This document shows, one piece after another, positions 1 to 5,462 of a DNA stretch of 5,462 bases. The position numbers and the translations under genes are program-made. The DNA is taken from contig JACPOX010000080.1 in the NCBI GenBank assembly GCA_016191305.1, forward strand, positions 1 to 5,462. The letters are read 5' to 3'. Within the stretch, counting starts at the first letter, position 1. Each line of letters begins with the position of its first letter. Origin of the DNA: Legionella longbeachae. Lineage in GTDB: Bacteria; Pseudomonadota; Gammaproteobacteria; Legionellales; Legionellaceae. The notes under the pieces are model-generated. The model was not told the DNA's origin, searched no databases, and saw only the letters and a list, made by a program, of their open reading frames with translations.

Positions 1-1039
1 CTGCATTTTTATGTTTACGAAGAGGCTTACTGATTGTTTGCGAATACTCATAGGAGTCGAAATAACAAATGTCCTTACCCAAAATTTCCATATGGTCAAA
101 TAAAGCGTCAATACGCTCCATTCCATCTTTAATACCATGTGCCAAATAATAATCAAAATCAATTTGTGAATCACCTAGGGGAATTACTGTAGGTAAATTT
201 TCTCCCTTATATGAAACTTCTTGTAAAAACTTAGCATTAGACCTAAATGGCAAAAACCTAGGTTTAGTTGATGGTGGTAGTTGCTTAAAACTTATGGGGC
301 TTGAATAACATTCTAGAACAGTTTGCACCCATTTTTCATAAACTTCTTTATCTAAATTATCAGGAGCATGTAAATACAAACAAATTTTATCTTTACCAAA
401 ATCCATTCCATAACAACGTGGAAATTTAAATTCCTTCCAACCCATAGTTCTAAGCTTAATGATTGATTGAACAAAAGATAATGGATCTAGGTGTTCTGGA
501 AAATAACTAATGCGTTGTTTATTTATTTCAAATTGATTCCAATCTTCTTTATTTATTTTCACATAAGCAATAAAGTGATTATACACGGGTAGATCAGTGA
601 TTGTGGCTAACTTTAAAGGTGACTCAGGTACTATATTGTTTACTGAATTCACTACGTCTCTTCGTGTGCCTGTACAATCAAAAACATAATCTGATTCAAC
701 AATTTCATCTCCACTTTCACCTTCAACAACCACACCTGGTTTTATGGGGTCTTTATGTAATCGTATAAAACGTTTTTTTTCAAATTTTATACCTAGTTTT
801 AAAGCTTCTTTATATAACTCTCTTTCTAAGTCTTTGATATGTCCTACGTTATTTATTGGTCTATAATTTAGATCAAGTCCAATTTGTGCGGTGGTAAAAA
901 CATTTTTATTTAAGTGACCAGGCCGGGTGTAATTACCAACGCGGGGATCATAAACCACCAGATCAACTATTCCCGCTTTTCGCAATTTAATTGCTGTGTA
1001 TAAACCGGCCGGACCTGCACCAATAATTACTTTTTTCAT
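1..1039 (-). CDS. FAD-dependent monooxygenase-like flavoprotein, 3' end outside window
   Basis: The first 346 residues are present; the frame is open to the left edge, so the C-terminus is missing. Seen: residues 1-12 form a beta strand leading into GAGPAG (7-12), the dinucleotide-binding GxGxxG of an FAD Rossmann fold. An acidic residue after VVY (D31) fits the end of the second strand. DYVFDCTGTRRD (117-128) sits where class A flavin monooxygenases carry the DG fingerprint, and LGD (288-290) followed by AHGIKDGMERI (300-310) matches the GD motif that contacts the FAD ribityl chain. A segment at 67-93 (HIKDLERELYKEALKLGI) resembles the MICAL/PHBH helix preceding the substrate-domain strand. 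Known of the family: such enzymes hydroxylate aromatic or protein substrates using NAD(P)H and O2. The substrate here cannot be named. There is no signal peptide or membrane segment, so it is probably cytosolic. The ATG at 1039 follows an AGGTGA ribosome site. A geranylgeranyl-reductase-like or other FAD oxidoreductase is the alternative. Confidence 0.85.
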   Translation of the reverse strand, partial: MKKVIIGAGPAGLYTAIKLRKAGIVDLVVYDPRVGNYTRPGHLNKNVFTTAQIGLDLNYRPINNVGHIKDLERELYKEALKLGIKFEKKRFIRLHKDPIKPGVVVEGESGDEIVESDYVFDCTGTRRDVVNSVNNIVPESPLKLATITDLPVYNHFIAYVKINKEDWNQFEINKQRISYFPEHLDPLSFVQSIIKLRTMGWKEFKFPRCYGMDFGKDKICLYLHAPDNLDKEVYEKWVQTVLECYSSPISFKQLPPSTKPRFLPFRSNAKFLQEVSYKGENLPTVIPLGDSQIDFDYYLAHGIKDGMERIDALFDHMEILGKDICYFDSYEYSQTISKPLRKHKNA

Positions 1040-1043
1040 TAAA

Positions 1044-1049
1044 TCACCT
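1044..1049 (-). promoter_or_regulatory. Ribosome binding site of the flavoprotein gene
   Basis: Read on the minus strand this is AGGTGA, ending four bases before the ATG at 1039. It fixes the start of the flavoprotein, and the GxGxxG motif begins at the expected residue 7 from this ATG. Confidence 0.7.
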
Positions 1050-1103
1050 GATTGTTTTTGATATTAAAAGAATTAAATGAACATTGTTTGAGTGTATTGC
1101 GTT

Positions 1104-1109
1104 ATTATA
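1104..1109 (-). promoter_or_regulatory. Candidate -10 box for the flavoprotein gene
   Basis: The minus strand reads TATAAT, a perfect sigma-70 -10 hexamer, which would start a transcript near 1097 with a leader of about 58 bases. No good TTGACA-like -35 is found 15-19 bases upstream, so an activator may be needed or the match may be chance in AT-rich DNA. The plus strand also shows TATAAT at 1106-1111, with TTGTTT at 1084-1089 (16-base spacer), but no plus-strand gene follows it nearby. Confidence 0.35.
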
Positions 1110-1140
1110 ATTCACAAAAATTAAGAATATATTAAGGGGA

Positions 1141-1152
1141 TTACTCGAGTAA
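1141..1152. repeat. 12-bp perfect palindrome, possible operator
   Basis: TTACTCGAGTAA is a perfect inverted repeat with a relatively GC-rich centre in an AT-rich spacer. It lies about 32 bases upstream of the candidate -10 box of the minus-strand flavoprotein, a position compatible with binding of a dimeric regulator just upstream of the -35 region. Function is inferred from symmetry and position only. Confidence 0.3.
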
Positions 1153-1310
1153 ATTTTCCGCGGGACTAGCTTATGAAGCCATCTGTTTTGTCCAAAAAAA
1201 TCATTTTGTGTCTTTGAATGATTTGTTGATTGTATTGTGATATATAAGAGTCGCTGTGATTTTCAATCTTCTGCTGCTTTAATGCTTTTGCTTATCCGAT
1301 CAATTAATGC

Positions 1311-1634
1311 TTATCTACCCGCAGCAGTAAACTGACCTAAAATACGGATTGTCTTTTTAACCACCGCAAAAGCTGTATGTAATGGATTTATTACTAAATT
1401 AAATTCCTCTGGTACCATTACTGAAGGAATAGCTATTGCCAAATATTCTTTCGGATCATAAAAATTTTTCGCAGCAAAATCACGATTCAAATTTGGTGAA
1501 GGTGTATTTTTCCAATTTTTATGTAAATCAGAGATAATATATTTGATGATCAACTCATCTGGAATTTCAATCGAAAACTTATAATAACTAAAACGGGACA
1601 CTGAAAGACCATTATGCGATAACCATATGAGCAT
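1311..1634 (-). pseudogene. RES-domain toxin remnant, N-terminus missing
   Basis: The 107 codons match, by eye, the C-terminal two thirds of a RES domain (NAD+ phosphorylase/glycohydrolase toxins of Xre-RES type II toxin-antitoxin systems). The diagnostic part is residues 65-86: LAIAIPSVMVPEEFN followed by INPLH, the family's S-x-A-x-x-x-P-S-x-x-x-P-E-E-x-N…NP block. SIEIPDEL (21-28) corresponds to the strand after the first helices. Full RES domains are about 150 residues. The N-terminal GGRWN segment with the NAD-contacting Arg, and the following Tyr and Glu region, is absent. A TAA lies two codons before the ATG, there is no Shine-Dalgarno sequence, and only about 50 bases separate it from the FAH stop codon, too little for the lost half. 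No antitoxin gene is adjacent. It is probably inactive. A short expressed RES-like protein is the less likely alternative. Confidence 0.7.
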
Positions 1635-1683
1635 AGATTAGAGATTTAAATTAAGGGAGAATTCAGTAAAAATAAGACAAATA

Positions 1684-2316
1684 CTATTCCCATTTTACCT
1701 TGTAGGAATGATTACGCCATCTCACTTCAGCTGTAGAGCCCCTGGATATTGAAGTCACTCCGGCTGGTGTTCCTGTGTAAATAATATCTCCTGATTTTAA
1801 AGGAAAAAATTGGCTAATATAAACTAATAAATCTTCTGGCTGCATCATCATTTCTGCTCCTTTAGAACATTGTCGAAGAGCGCCATTAATGAGCAATTGA
1901 AATTCGGCTTCCATATATTCATCAAACTCGTGGTATGGAATCCATGGTCCAAGAATGGCTGCATCTTTAAATACTTTTGCTGTAGTCCAGGGATGGCCTT
2001 GTTTTTTTAGCTCTGATTGGAGGGTTCTTAAAGTCATATCTAAGCCCAGTGTAACGTCTGAAATAGCATTTTTTGCTTCTTCATAAGTCATTTTATAACC
2101 ATCATTTGCTATGCGTAATACAATTTCGCATTCGGGTTGCACCGCGCTGTCTTCGAAATGAAAATCAAGTTTTATTTGTTCATCCCAGTATGATGCTTGT
2201 TTAAGAACACTGGCTGGTTTTAGAAATAATACCGGTTTTTCTGGTACTTTATCTCCAAGCTCTTTAGCATGAAGAAGATAATTTTTTCCTACACAGACTA
2301 TTTTATCAATAGACAT
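1684..2316 (-). CDS. Fumarylacetoacetate hydrolase (FAH) family protein
   Basis: A complete 210-residue single-domain FAH-fold enzyme, close in length to E. coli YcgM and human FAHD1. Seen: IVCVGKNYLLHAKELG (6-21) is the N-terminal active-site loop typical of the family, KPVLFLKP (27-34) follows, and the likely metal ligands are E62 and E64 (PECE) and D93 (GLDMT). HPWTTAKVFKDAAILGPW (108-125) matches the family's K-x-F…GPW block, and GDIIYTGTPAGV (176-187) is the C-terminal signature. Known of the family: Mg/Mn-dependent cleavage of C-C bonds in 2,4-dioxo acids, acylpyruvate hydrolysis, oxaloacetate decarboxylation or isomerase/hydratase steps of aromatic acid breakdown. The exact substrate cannot be read from sequence, and no other pathway gene is nearby. 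Start: a GTG at 2349 is possible but has no ribosome site. The ATG at 2316 has AAGG eight bases upstream and starts directly at the conserved fold. It is divergent from the LRR-kinase gene. Confidence 0.92.
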   Translation of the reverse strand: MSIDKIVCVGKNYLLHAKELGDKVPEKPVLFLKPASVLKQASYWDEQIKLDFHFEDSAVQPECEIVLRIANDGYKMTYEEAKNAISDVTLGLDMTLRTLQSELKKQGHPWTTAKVFKDAAILGPWIPYHEFDEYMEAEFQLLINGALRQCSKGAEMMMQPEDLLVYISQFFPLKSGDIIYTGTPAGVTSISRGSTAEVRWRNHSYKVKWE

Positions 2317-2324
2317 AATTATTG

Positions 2325-2328
2325 CCTT
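2325..2328 (-). promoter_or_regulatory. Ribosome binding site deciding the FAH start
   Basis: AAGG on the minus strand, eight bases before the ATG at 2316. It favours the 210-residue product over an 11-residue longer one from the GTG at 2349, which lacks a purine-rich site. Confidence 0.55.
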
Positions 2329-2414
2329 ATGTAATGAGGTGTTTGCCACTTTGGACCGCTTTTAATATTCAGACCTCAGTGAAATTACGGATGTTATTAA
2401 CAAATAATCCACTA

Positions 2415-2420
2415 TATAAT
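2415..2420 (+). promoter_or_regulatory. Candidate -10 box of the LRR-kinase gene
   Basis: TATAAT lies 30 bases before the ATG at 2451, giving a predicted transcript start near 2427 and a leader of about 24 bases. The -35 region (around 2391-2398) is poor. If this box is used, in-frame starts upstream at 2322 and 2391 would not be transcribed, which supports 2451 as the real start. Confidence 0.4.
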
Positions 2421-2450
2421 TATTCAATCAAATCAAAAAGATTAGTTATT

Positions 2451-4655
2451 ATGCAATATAAAACAGAGACAGGGAAAATATTAAAAAATATTCATAAAGA
2501 TTTTAACAAATATGATCACTTCAAAGGAAATCTATATTTAGAACGTAAAAAAATCACGCTTAATCAATGGAAAGAATTGTCGCAACTTTTTCAATCCCCT
2601 TCACATACTATACCAATAAAAAGTATAAGTATTTATGAAACGAAAATAGATGATGAAAGTCTAAAGATTATAGCAAATTCACTTATCGGTAATCAGGAAC
2701 TCACTACACTATCCATCACACGGCCTGGAAATCTTATCCGTGGTGGATTAGGCATCGAGGCTATTGCAACGTTATTGCAAACAAATCCATCGTTAACAAG
2801 TTTAACACTAACAGACTGCAACCTAGGTGAAAAAGAGGGAATGCTAATCGCCGATGCATTAGCGGAAAATAAAACGCTGAAAAAACTGGATATAGGCGTA
2901 AATCCCATCGGTTCTTATGCTGCAACACGTATTATTGAAGCTGCGAACGTGCATGCTGCTTTGACTTATCTTAGTTTCTGGAATGTAAATCTTGATGATA
3001 ATTTAGAAGAATTCTCAAAAGCATTAGCAGTGAATCATTCATTAACTGATTTACTTTTGTGTTGTAATCAAATTGGGGAACAGGGTGCCGTTACTTTAGG
3101 AAGGCATCTTGTAAAGAATAAGAATTTAAAAAATTTATCCATAGAATTTAATAAAAATATTGGTCCAAATGGAAAGCAAGCACTGGAGAAAGCATTCAAA
3201 AAAAACCATTGCATGGATACTATGCAATTAAGAAATAAAACACTAAAAAGAACTGATTATGAGCGAATCATTCAAATAGAAAGAGAAATGCCCGCACATA
3301 ATCACGCCAATATTGAAATGACAATGGCTACACTATACAAATTATTAAATATAAAAAATAATATTAGAACGATTATCAAAGATTATTTACACGATTTTGA
3401 GGATACAATTGAAGAGTACGTACTATCTTATGTGGACCTATATCAATTATTTAAGAAAATAAATACATGCGAGAGAGAGGAATATTTATCATTTATCCAT
3501 CATCCAGAAATCATAAAAATTTGTAGTGGACTTTACTTCTTTGAAGATTTTTCTGAATTATCTCATCTGTCTTTAATTAATGAGAGTAATTTCAAGGCAT
3601 TTTATTTACTTTCTGATAACAATAGAGACGTATTACATGATTTATTGAATCGAGAAAAAGCAAGTTTGACAACAGAGGTTTCAGATTTACAAAAGAATTG
3701 TCTAGATTTACTTCTGCCAAATTCAAAACCATTTTTATTTGATTTATTTAAGCTACTCACTGAGCATACGCCATTAATAAGAAAGGATTTAATCTTATTA
3801 CTATCTCTTTCTAATACAAACATCGAACGCTTACATAAAATAGTCAGCAGTTTATTCAACACTAACATGTTAAATTATCAAACATATCAAATTGCATTTG
3901 ATAGAATTACAGCAAAGATACCTAAATATAGCGAATCAACAGTAGAGAAAATAAGCAGGAAAGGGACTCAGAATCAAATATCTAATTCGCAATTAACAAT
4001 TAATAATGCATTCACATTTTTCCTTGAACATAAGGAAGACAAAGAATATTTTAGGGGGGGCATTGGAAAAATAAAAAAAGGATATTCTGCAAATCAAATC
4101 ATTGACGAAACACCGACATACAATGTTAAAAAAATAGATCCAAAATTAAAAGATGCAAACACGCTTGCAACCCGTGCTGTGAAAATTAACCATTTACTTG
4201 ATAGACAGGCTTGTTATTTCCAACGAAAAGGCTCATATAGAATTGTGAGTAGCTGGGTATCAGGAAAAGCATTAAGTGACTACAAAGAAGATGAATTAAA
4301 ACTTATACCTATAGAAAAGCGCTTTTATTGCCTCATCAGTGGATTGTCCGATATTGAAAAATTACATAGTCATTTCCGGATTCATGGAGATATTAAGCCG
4401 AGTAATTTTGTTATTGATTTTAATCAATCGCGAATGTCAATAATTGATTTTGATAGCACACGAAAAATGGGATCTTCCAGCACAAATTCACCCTATACAC
4501 TTGAATACCTAAGCTCTTATAAAAATATTAATAAGAATCAAAGTTTTTGTGATGATGCATATGCTATGGGACAAACAATCAAAGATTTATTTCCTGAAAT
4601 ATATAGTAGCAAAACGGAGTCAGAACCAACACTCAGAGTCGATTTTACAAAATAA
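2451..4655 (+). CDS. Leucine-rich-repeat / protein kinase fusion, probable secreted effector
   Basis: A 734-residue protein counted from the ATG at 2451. Residues about 56-254 form seven ribonuclease-inhibitor-type LRRs of 27-31 residues (LxxLxLxxNxIG…A..L..N patterns, e.g. 115-142, 143-170, 198-225), a host-protein-binding scaffold. Residues about 255-515 are mostly helical with no recognised domain. Residues about 530-734 are a divergent Ser/Thr kinase-like domain: glycine loop GGIGKIKKG (536-544), probable ATP lysine K560 or K561, catalytic loop HGDIKPSN (645-652), metal-binding DFD (666-668), and DDAYAMG (701-707) at the helix-F position. Catalytic D647, N652 and D666 are present. HRD is HGD, DFG is DFD, and no clear helix-C glutamate is visible. 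The region after helix F is short (see findings). There is no N-terminal signal peptide or membrane segment. Inference: a Legionella Dot/Icm effector that phosphorylates or binds a host target. No Shine-Dalgarno is strong; upstream in-frame starts (TTG 2322, ATG 2391) overlap the divergent promoter region and are less likely. Confidence 0.88.
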   Translation: MQYKTETGKILKNIHKDFNKYDHFKGNLYLERKKITLNQWKELSQLFQSPSHTIPIKSISIYETKIDDESLKIIANSLIGNQELTTLSITRPGNLIRGGLGIEAIATLLQTNPSLTSLTLTDCNLGEKEGMLIADALAENKTLKKLDIGVNPIGSYAATRIIEAANVHAALTYLSFWNVNLDDNLEEFSKALAVNHSLTDLLLCCNQIGEQGAVTLGRHLVKNKNLKNLSIEFNKNIGPNGKQALEKAFKKNHCMDTMQLRNKTLKRTDYERIIQIEREMPAHNHANIEMTMATLYKLLNIKNNIRTIIKDYLHDFEDTIEEYVLSYVDLYQLFKKINTCEREEYLSFIHHPEIIKICSGLYFFEDFSELSHLSLINESNFKAFYLLSDNNRDVLHDLLNREKASLTTEVSDLQKNCLDLLLPNSKPFLFDLFKLLTEHTPLIRKDLILLLSLSNTNIERLHKIVSSLFNTNMLNYQTYQIAFDRITAKIPKYSESTVEKISRKGTQNQISNSQLTINNAFTFFLEHKEDKEYFRGGIGKIKKGYSANQIIDETPTYNVKKIDPKLKDANTLATRAVKINHLLDRQACYFQRKGSYRIVSSWVSGKALSDYKEDELKLIPIEKRFYCLISGLSDIEKLHSHFRIHGDIKPSNFVIDFNQSRMSIIDFDSTRKMGSSSTNSPYTLEYLSSYKNINKNQSFCDDAYAMGQTIKDLFPEIYSSKTESEPTLRVDFTK

Positions 4656-4702
4656 ATCAAGTGTTGAAGATATTTTACGAGGTAAGACAAATATAAAAAT
4701 AT

Positions 4703-4930
4703 AGAGAGTCCTGACTGTTCTACTCAGAATCTTAACTCGAAGACTACTCTCTGTCTGTTCGCTCTGAGGCACCTAAATACCTCGTGTAAAATATAAGGAA
4801 AGAGCTGTTCTTTGGAAGGAGTCAAATCACTACCATTATGCTGAGCAAAAGCGGTTGTAAAGAATCTAGATAAATCAAAGTTCCTTATCCATAACTCACG
4901 TTAACTAAATGGTAGATCTCGAATGTGAGC
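4703..4930. repeat. Inverted-repeat-rich intergenic element, probable dispersed repeat
   Basis: There is no credible gene here, but pairs of perfect inverted repeats are packed together: AGAGAGT/ACTCTCT (4703-4709 with 4746-4752), CTCAGA/TCTGAG (4723-4728 with 4763-4768), GAGG/CCTC (4766-4769 with 4780-4783), AAAGA/TCTTT (4799-4803 with 4809-4813), CTACCATT/AATGGTAG (4830-4837 with 4908-4915) and CTCAC/GTGAG (4895-4899 with 4925-4929). Base composition is visibly richer in G and C than the flanks. The stretch ATGCTGAGCAAAAGC (4838-4852) followed by AGAATCTAGAT (4861-4871) resembles the 'TCATGCTGAGCGAAGCGAAGAATCT' type wording seen in dispersed bacterial intergenic repeats. I infer a REP/MITE-like or structured intergenic repeat. 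The boundaries are approximate, and copy number cannot be judged from one window. A structured small RNA or an imperfect terminator region is the alternative. Confidence 0.45.
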
Positions 4931-4996
4931 CATACAATATTATTTAAGATAAATTTCAACTCTGTTTTTATAGTTTAATTTTCTTTTATTTCCTCA

Positions 4997-5041
4997 TTTA
5001 ATTAAATATTAAATTACAATAATTAATTTTTAATTAAATAT
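4997..5041. repeat. 13-bp direct repeat in AT-rich leader
   Basis: TTTAATTAAATAT occurs at 4997-5009 and 5029-5041, a 32-base period (about three helical turns). Each copy contains the 10-bp palindrome TTTAATTAAA. The whole tract from about 4978 to 5068 is almost only A and T and lies upstream of the promoter of the zinc-ribbon gene. It could act as an UP-like or curved element, or as a binding site for an AT-specific silencer, or be simple low-complexity DNA. Confidence 0.4.
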
Positions 5042-5076
5042 AATTAAAAAAAATATTAATTTTATTTGGTAAAATG

Positions 5077-5104
5077 TTTACTATGTTAAATTTATGGTTA
5101 TAAT
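5077..5104 (+). promoter_or_regulatory. Sigma-70-like promoter of the DUF2089 gene
   Basis: TTTACT (5077-5082, four of six matches to TTGACA) and TATAAT (5099-5104, perfect) are separated by 16 bases. The predicted transcript start near 5111 leaves a leader of about 25 bases, long enough to hold the AAGGA ribosome site. Confidence 0.55.
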
Positions 5105-5121
5105 TCTTTAAGTTTCAAAAT

Positions 5122-5126
5122 AAGGA
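5122..5126 (+). promoter_or_regulatory. Ribosome binding site of the DUF2089 gene
   Basis: AAGGA, nine bases before the ATG at 5136. It fixes the start of the zinc-ribbon protein. Confidence 0.65.
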
Positions 5127-5135
5127 ATAATTTAT

Positions 5136-5462
5136 ATGGGTAAAATAATCACACAATGTCCTTCTTGTTGCAGTACGAAGCTACAGGTAACAAAAATTGA
5201 ATGTTTAGAGTGTTCCACTCAGTTTACAGGTCAATTTGAAATACCTTCTCTTTTAAAACTACCAGAAGAGGATTTGCAGTTTGTCTTCGATTTTGTGAAA
5301 TGTTCGGGCAGTTTAAAAGAAATGGGGGTGATTCAAAATGTTTCGTATCCCACATTGAGAAATAAGCTCAATGCATTAATTGATGCGCTAGCAACTATTG
5401 ATATGCAACGAGAAGGAGCAAAATCTGAGATTCTTCAATTGGTCGAGGACGGCAAAATTTCC
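5136..5462 (+). CDS. DUF2089-family zinc-ribbon / HTH protein, 3' end outside window
   Basis: The first 109 residues are present and the frame is open to the right edge. Seen: a four-cysteine zinc ribbon, CPSC (8-11) and CLEC (23-26), with an extra C12, then TGQFEIPSLLKLPEEDLQFVFDFVKCSGSLKEM (31-63), which matches the DUF2089 core in which an 'F..L..E.l.FV..Fl...GnlKe' helix pair leads into a helix-turn-helix. VSYPTLRNKLNALIDAL (69-85) is the recognition-helix region. ILQLVEDGKIS (99-109) resembles the start of a short SHOCT-like C-terminal helix pair often found in this family. Known of the family: small presumed DNA-binding regulators, often beside genes for membrane or stress proteins; the target is unknown. 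It has its own promoter and ribosome site, so it starts a transcription unit. Few residues are probably missing, since family members are often about 110-130 residues. Confidence 0.85.
   Translation, partial: MGKIITQCPSCCSTKLQVTKIECLECSTQFTGQFEIPSLLKLPEEDLQFVFDFVKCSGSLKEMGVIQNVSYPTLRNKLNALIDALATIDMQREGAKSEILQLVEDGKIS

Larger units (their letters stand above)
1040..1310. other. Gene-free spacer between flavoprotein and RES remnant
   Basis: No frame here gives a protein-like translation; the longest stretches are short and contain no recognisable motif. It holds the candidate minus-strand promoter of the flavoprotein, a 12-bp palindrome at 1141-1152, and a short duplication of TTAATGCTT (1279-1287 and 1304-1312), the second copy overlapping the stop codon of the RES remnant. 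No xre-type antitoxin gene or fragment of one was recognised, although RES toxins are normally paired with one. Confidence 0.6.

Noticed and set aside
1040..1310. Xre/antitoxin gene partner for the RES remnant
   Set aside because: All frames are broken by stops within short distances and show no helix-turn-helix or DUF2384-like sequence.
1635..1683. Possible terminator hairpin after the FAH gene (GGGA…TCCC on the minus strand)
   Set aside because: The pairing is interrupted by an unequal internal loop and the following T tract is weak, so it is not a convincing intrinsic terminator.
2322..2450. N-terminal extension of the LRR-kinase from TTG 2322 or ATG 2391
   Set aside because: It overlaps the FAH gene's leader and upstream region, has no Shine-Dalgarno, and lies upstream of the TATAAT at 2415-2420; the extra residues look random.
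2693..2908. Minus-strand 71-codon open frame
   Set aside because: It lies wholly antisense to the LRR-coding part of the kinase gene and has no recognisable motif; it is a shadow of the repeat-rich gene.
3602..3868. Minus-strand 88-codon open frame
   Set aside because: Antisense to the helical middle of the kinase protein, with low-complexity Lys/Ser/Asn content and no family resemblance.
4704..4783. Intrinsic terminator for the LRR-kinase gene
   Set aside because: Several stems exist, but none is followed by a run of T bases; they fit a structured repeat better than a Rho-independent terminator.

Overview
The window is AT-rich DNA from a gammaproteobacterium, most likely a Legionella species or close relative. 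The main evidence is a 734-residue protein that joins ribonuclease-inhibitor-type leucine-rich repeats to a divergent eukaryotic-like protein kinase, an architecture typical of Dot/Icm-secreted effectors. No rRNA, tRNA, CRISPR array or intact transposase was found.

Layout, left to right. (1) 1-1039, minus: a flavoprotein with an intact N-terminus and a C-terminus outside the window; it has a Rossmann GxGxxG motif and a late GD motif, and resembles class A / MICAL-like FAD monooxygenases. (2) 1040-1310: a gene-free spacer with a candidate -10 box and a perfect 12-bp palindrome. (3) 1311-1634, minus: the C-terminal part of a RES-domain (NAD-degrading toxin) gene. The N-terminal half is gone and a stop lies just upstream, so it is called a pseudogene. 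(4) 1684-2316, minus: a complete single-domain fumarylacetoacetate hydrolase (FAH) family enzyme. (5) 2451-4655, plus, divergent from the FAH gene: the LRR-kinase protein. Its kinase C-lobe looks short, and another frame stays open to 4704. (6) 4703-4930: a gene-free stretch crowded with inverted repeats, probably a dispersed intergenic repeat, starting almost where that alternative frame ends. (7) About 4931-5135: very AT-rich leader DNA with a 13-bp direct repeat and a promoter. (8) 5136-5462, plus: the N-terminal 109 residues of a DUF2089-family zinc-ribbon/helix-turn-helix protein that runs off the right edge.

The genes do not form an obvious pathway or operon. The region reads as accessory chromosome: a probable effector gene beside a decayed toxin gene and a repeat element, between metabolic genes. 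The most interesting parts are the LRR-kinase fusion (with its unusual active-site residues, G7 homopolymer and short C-lobe) and the inverted-repeat element just downstream.
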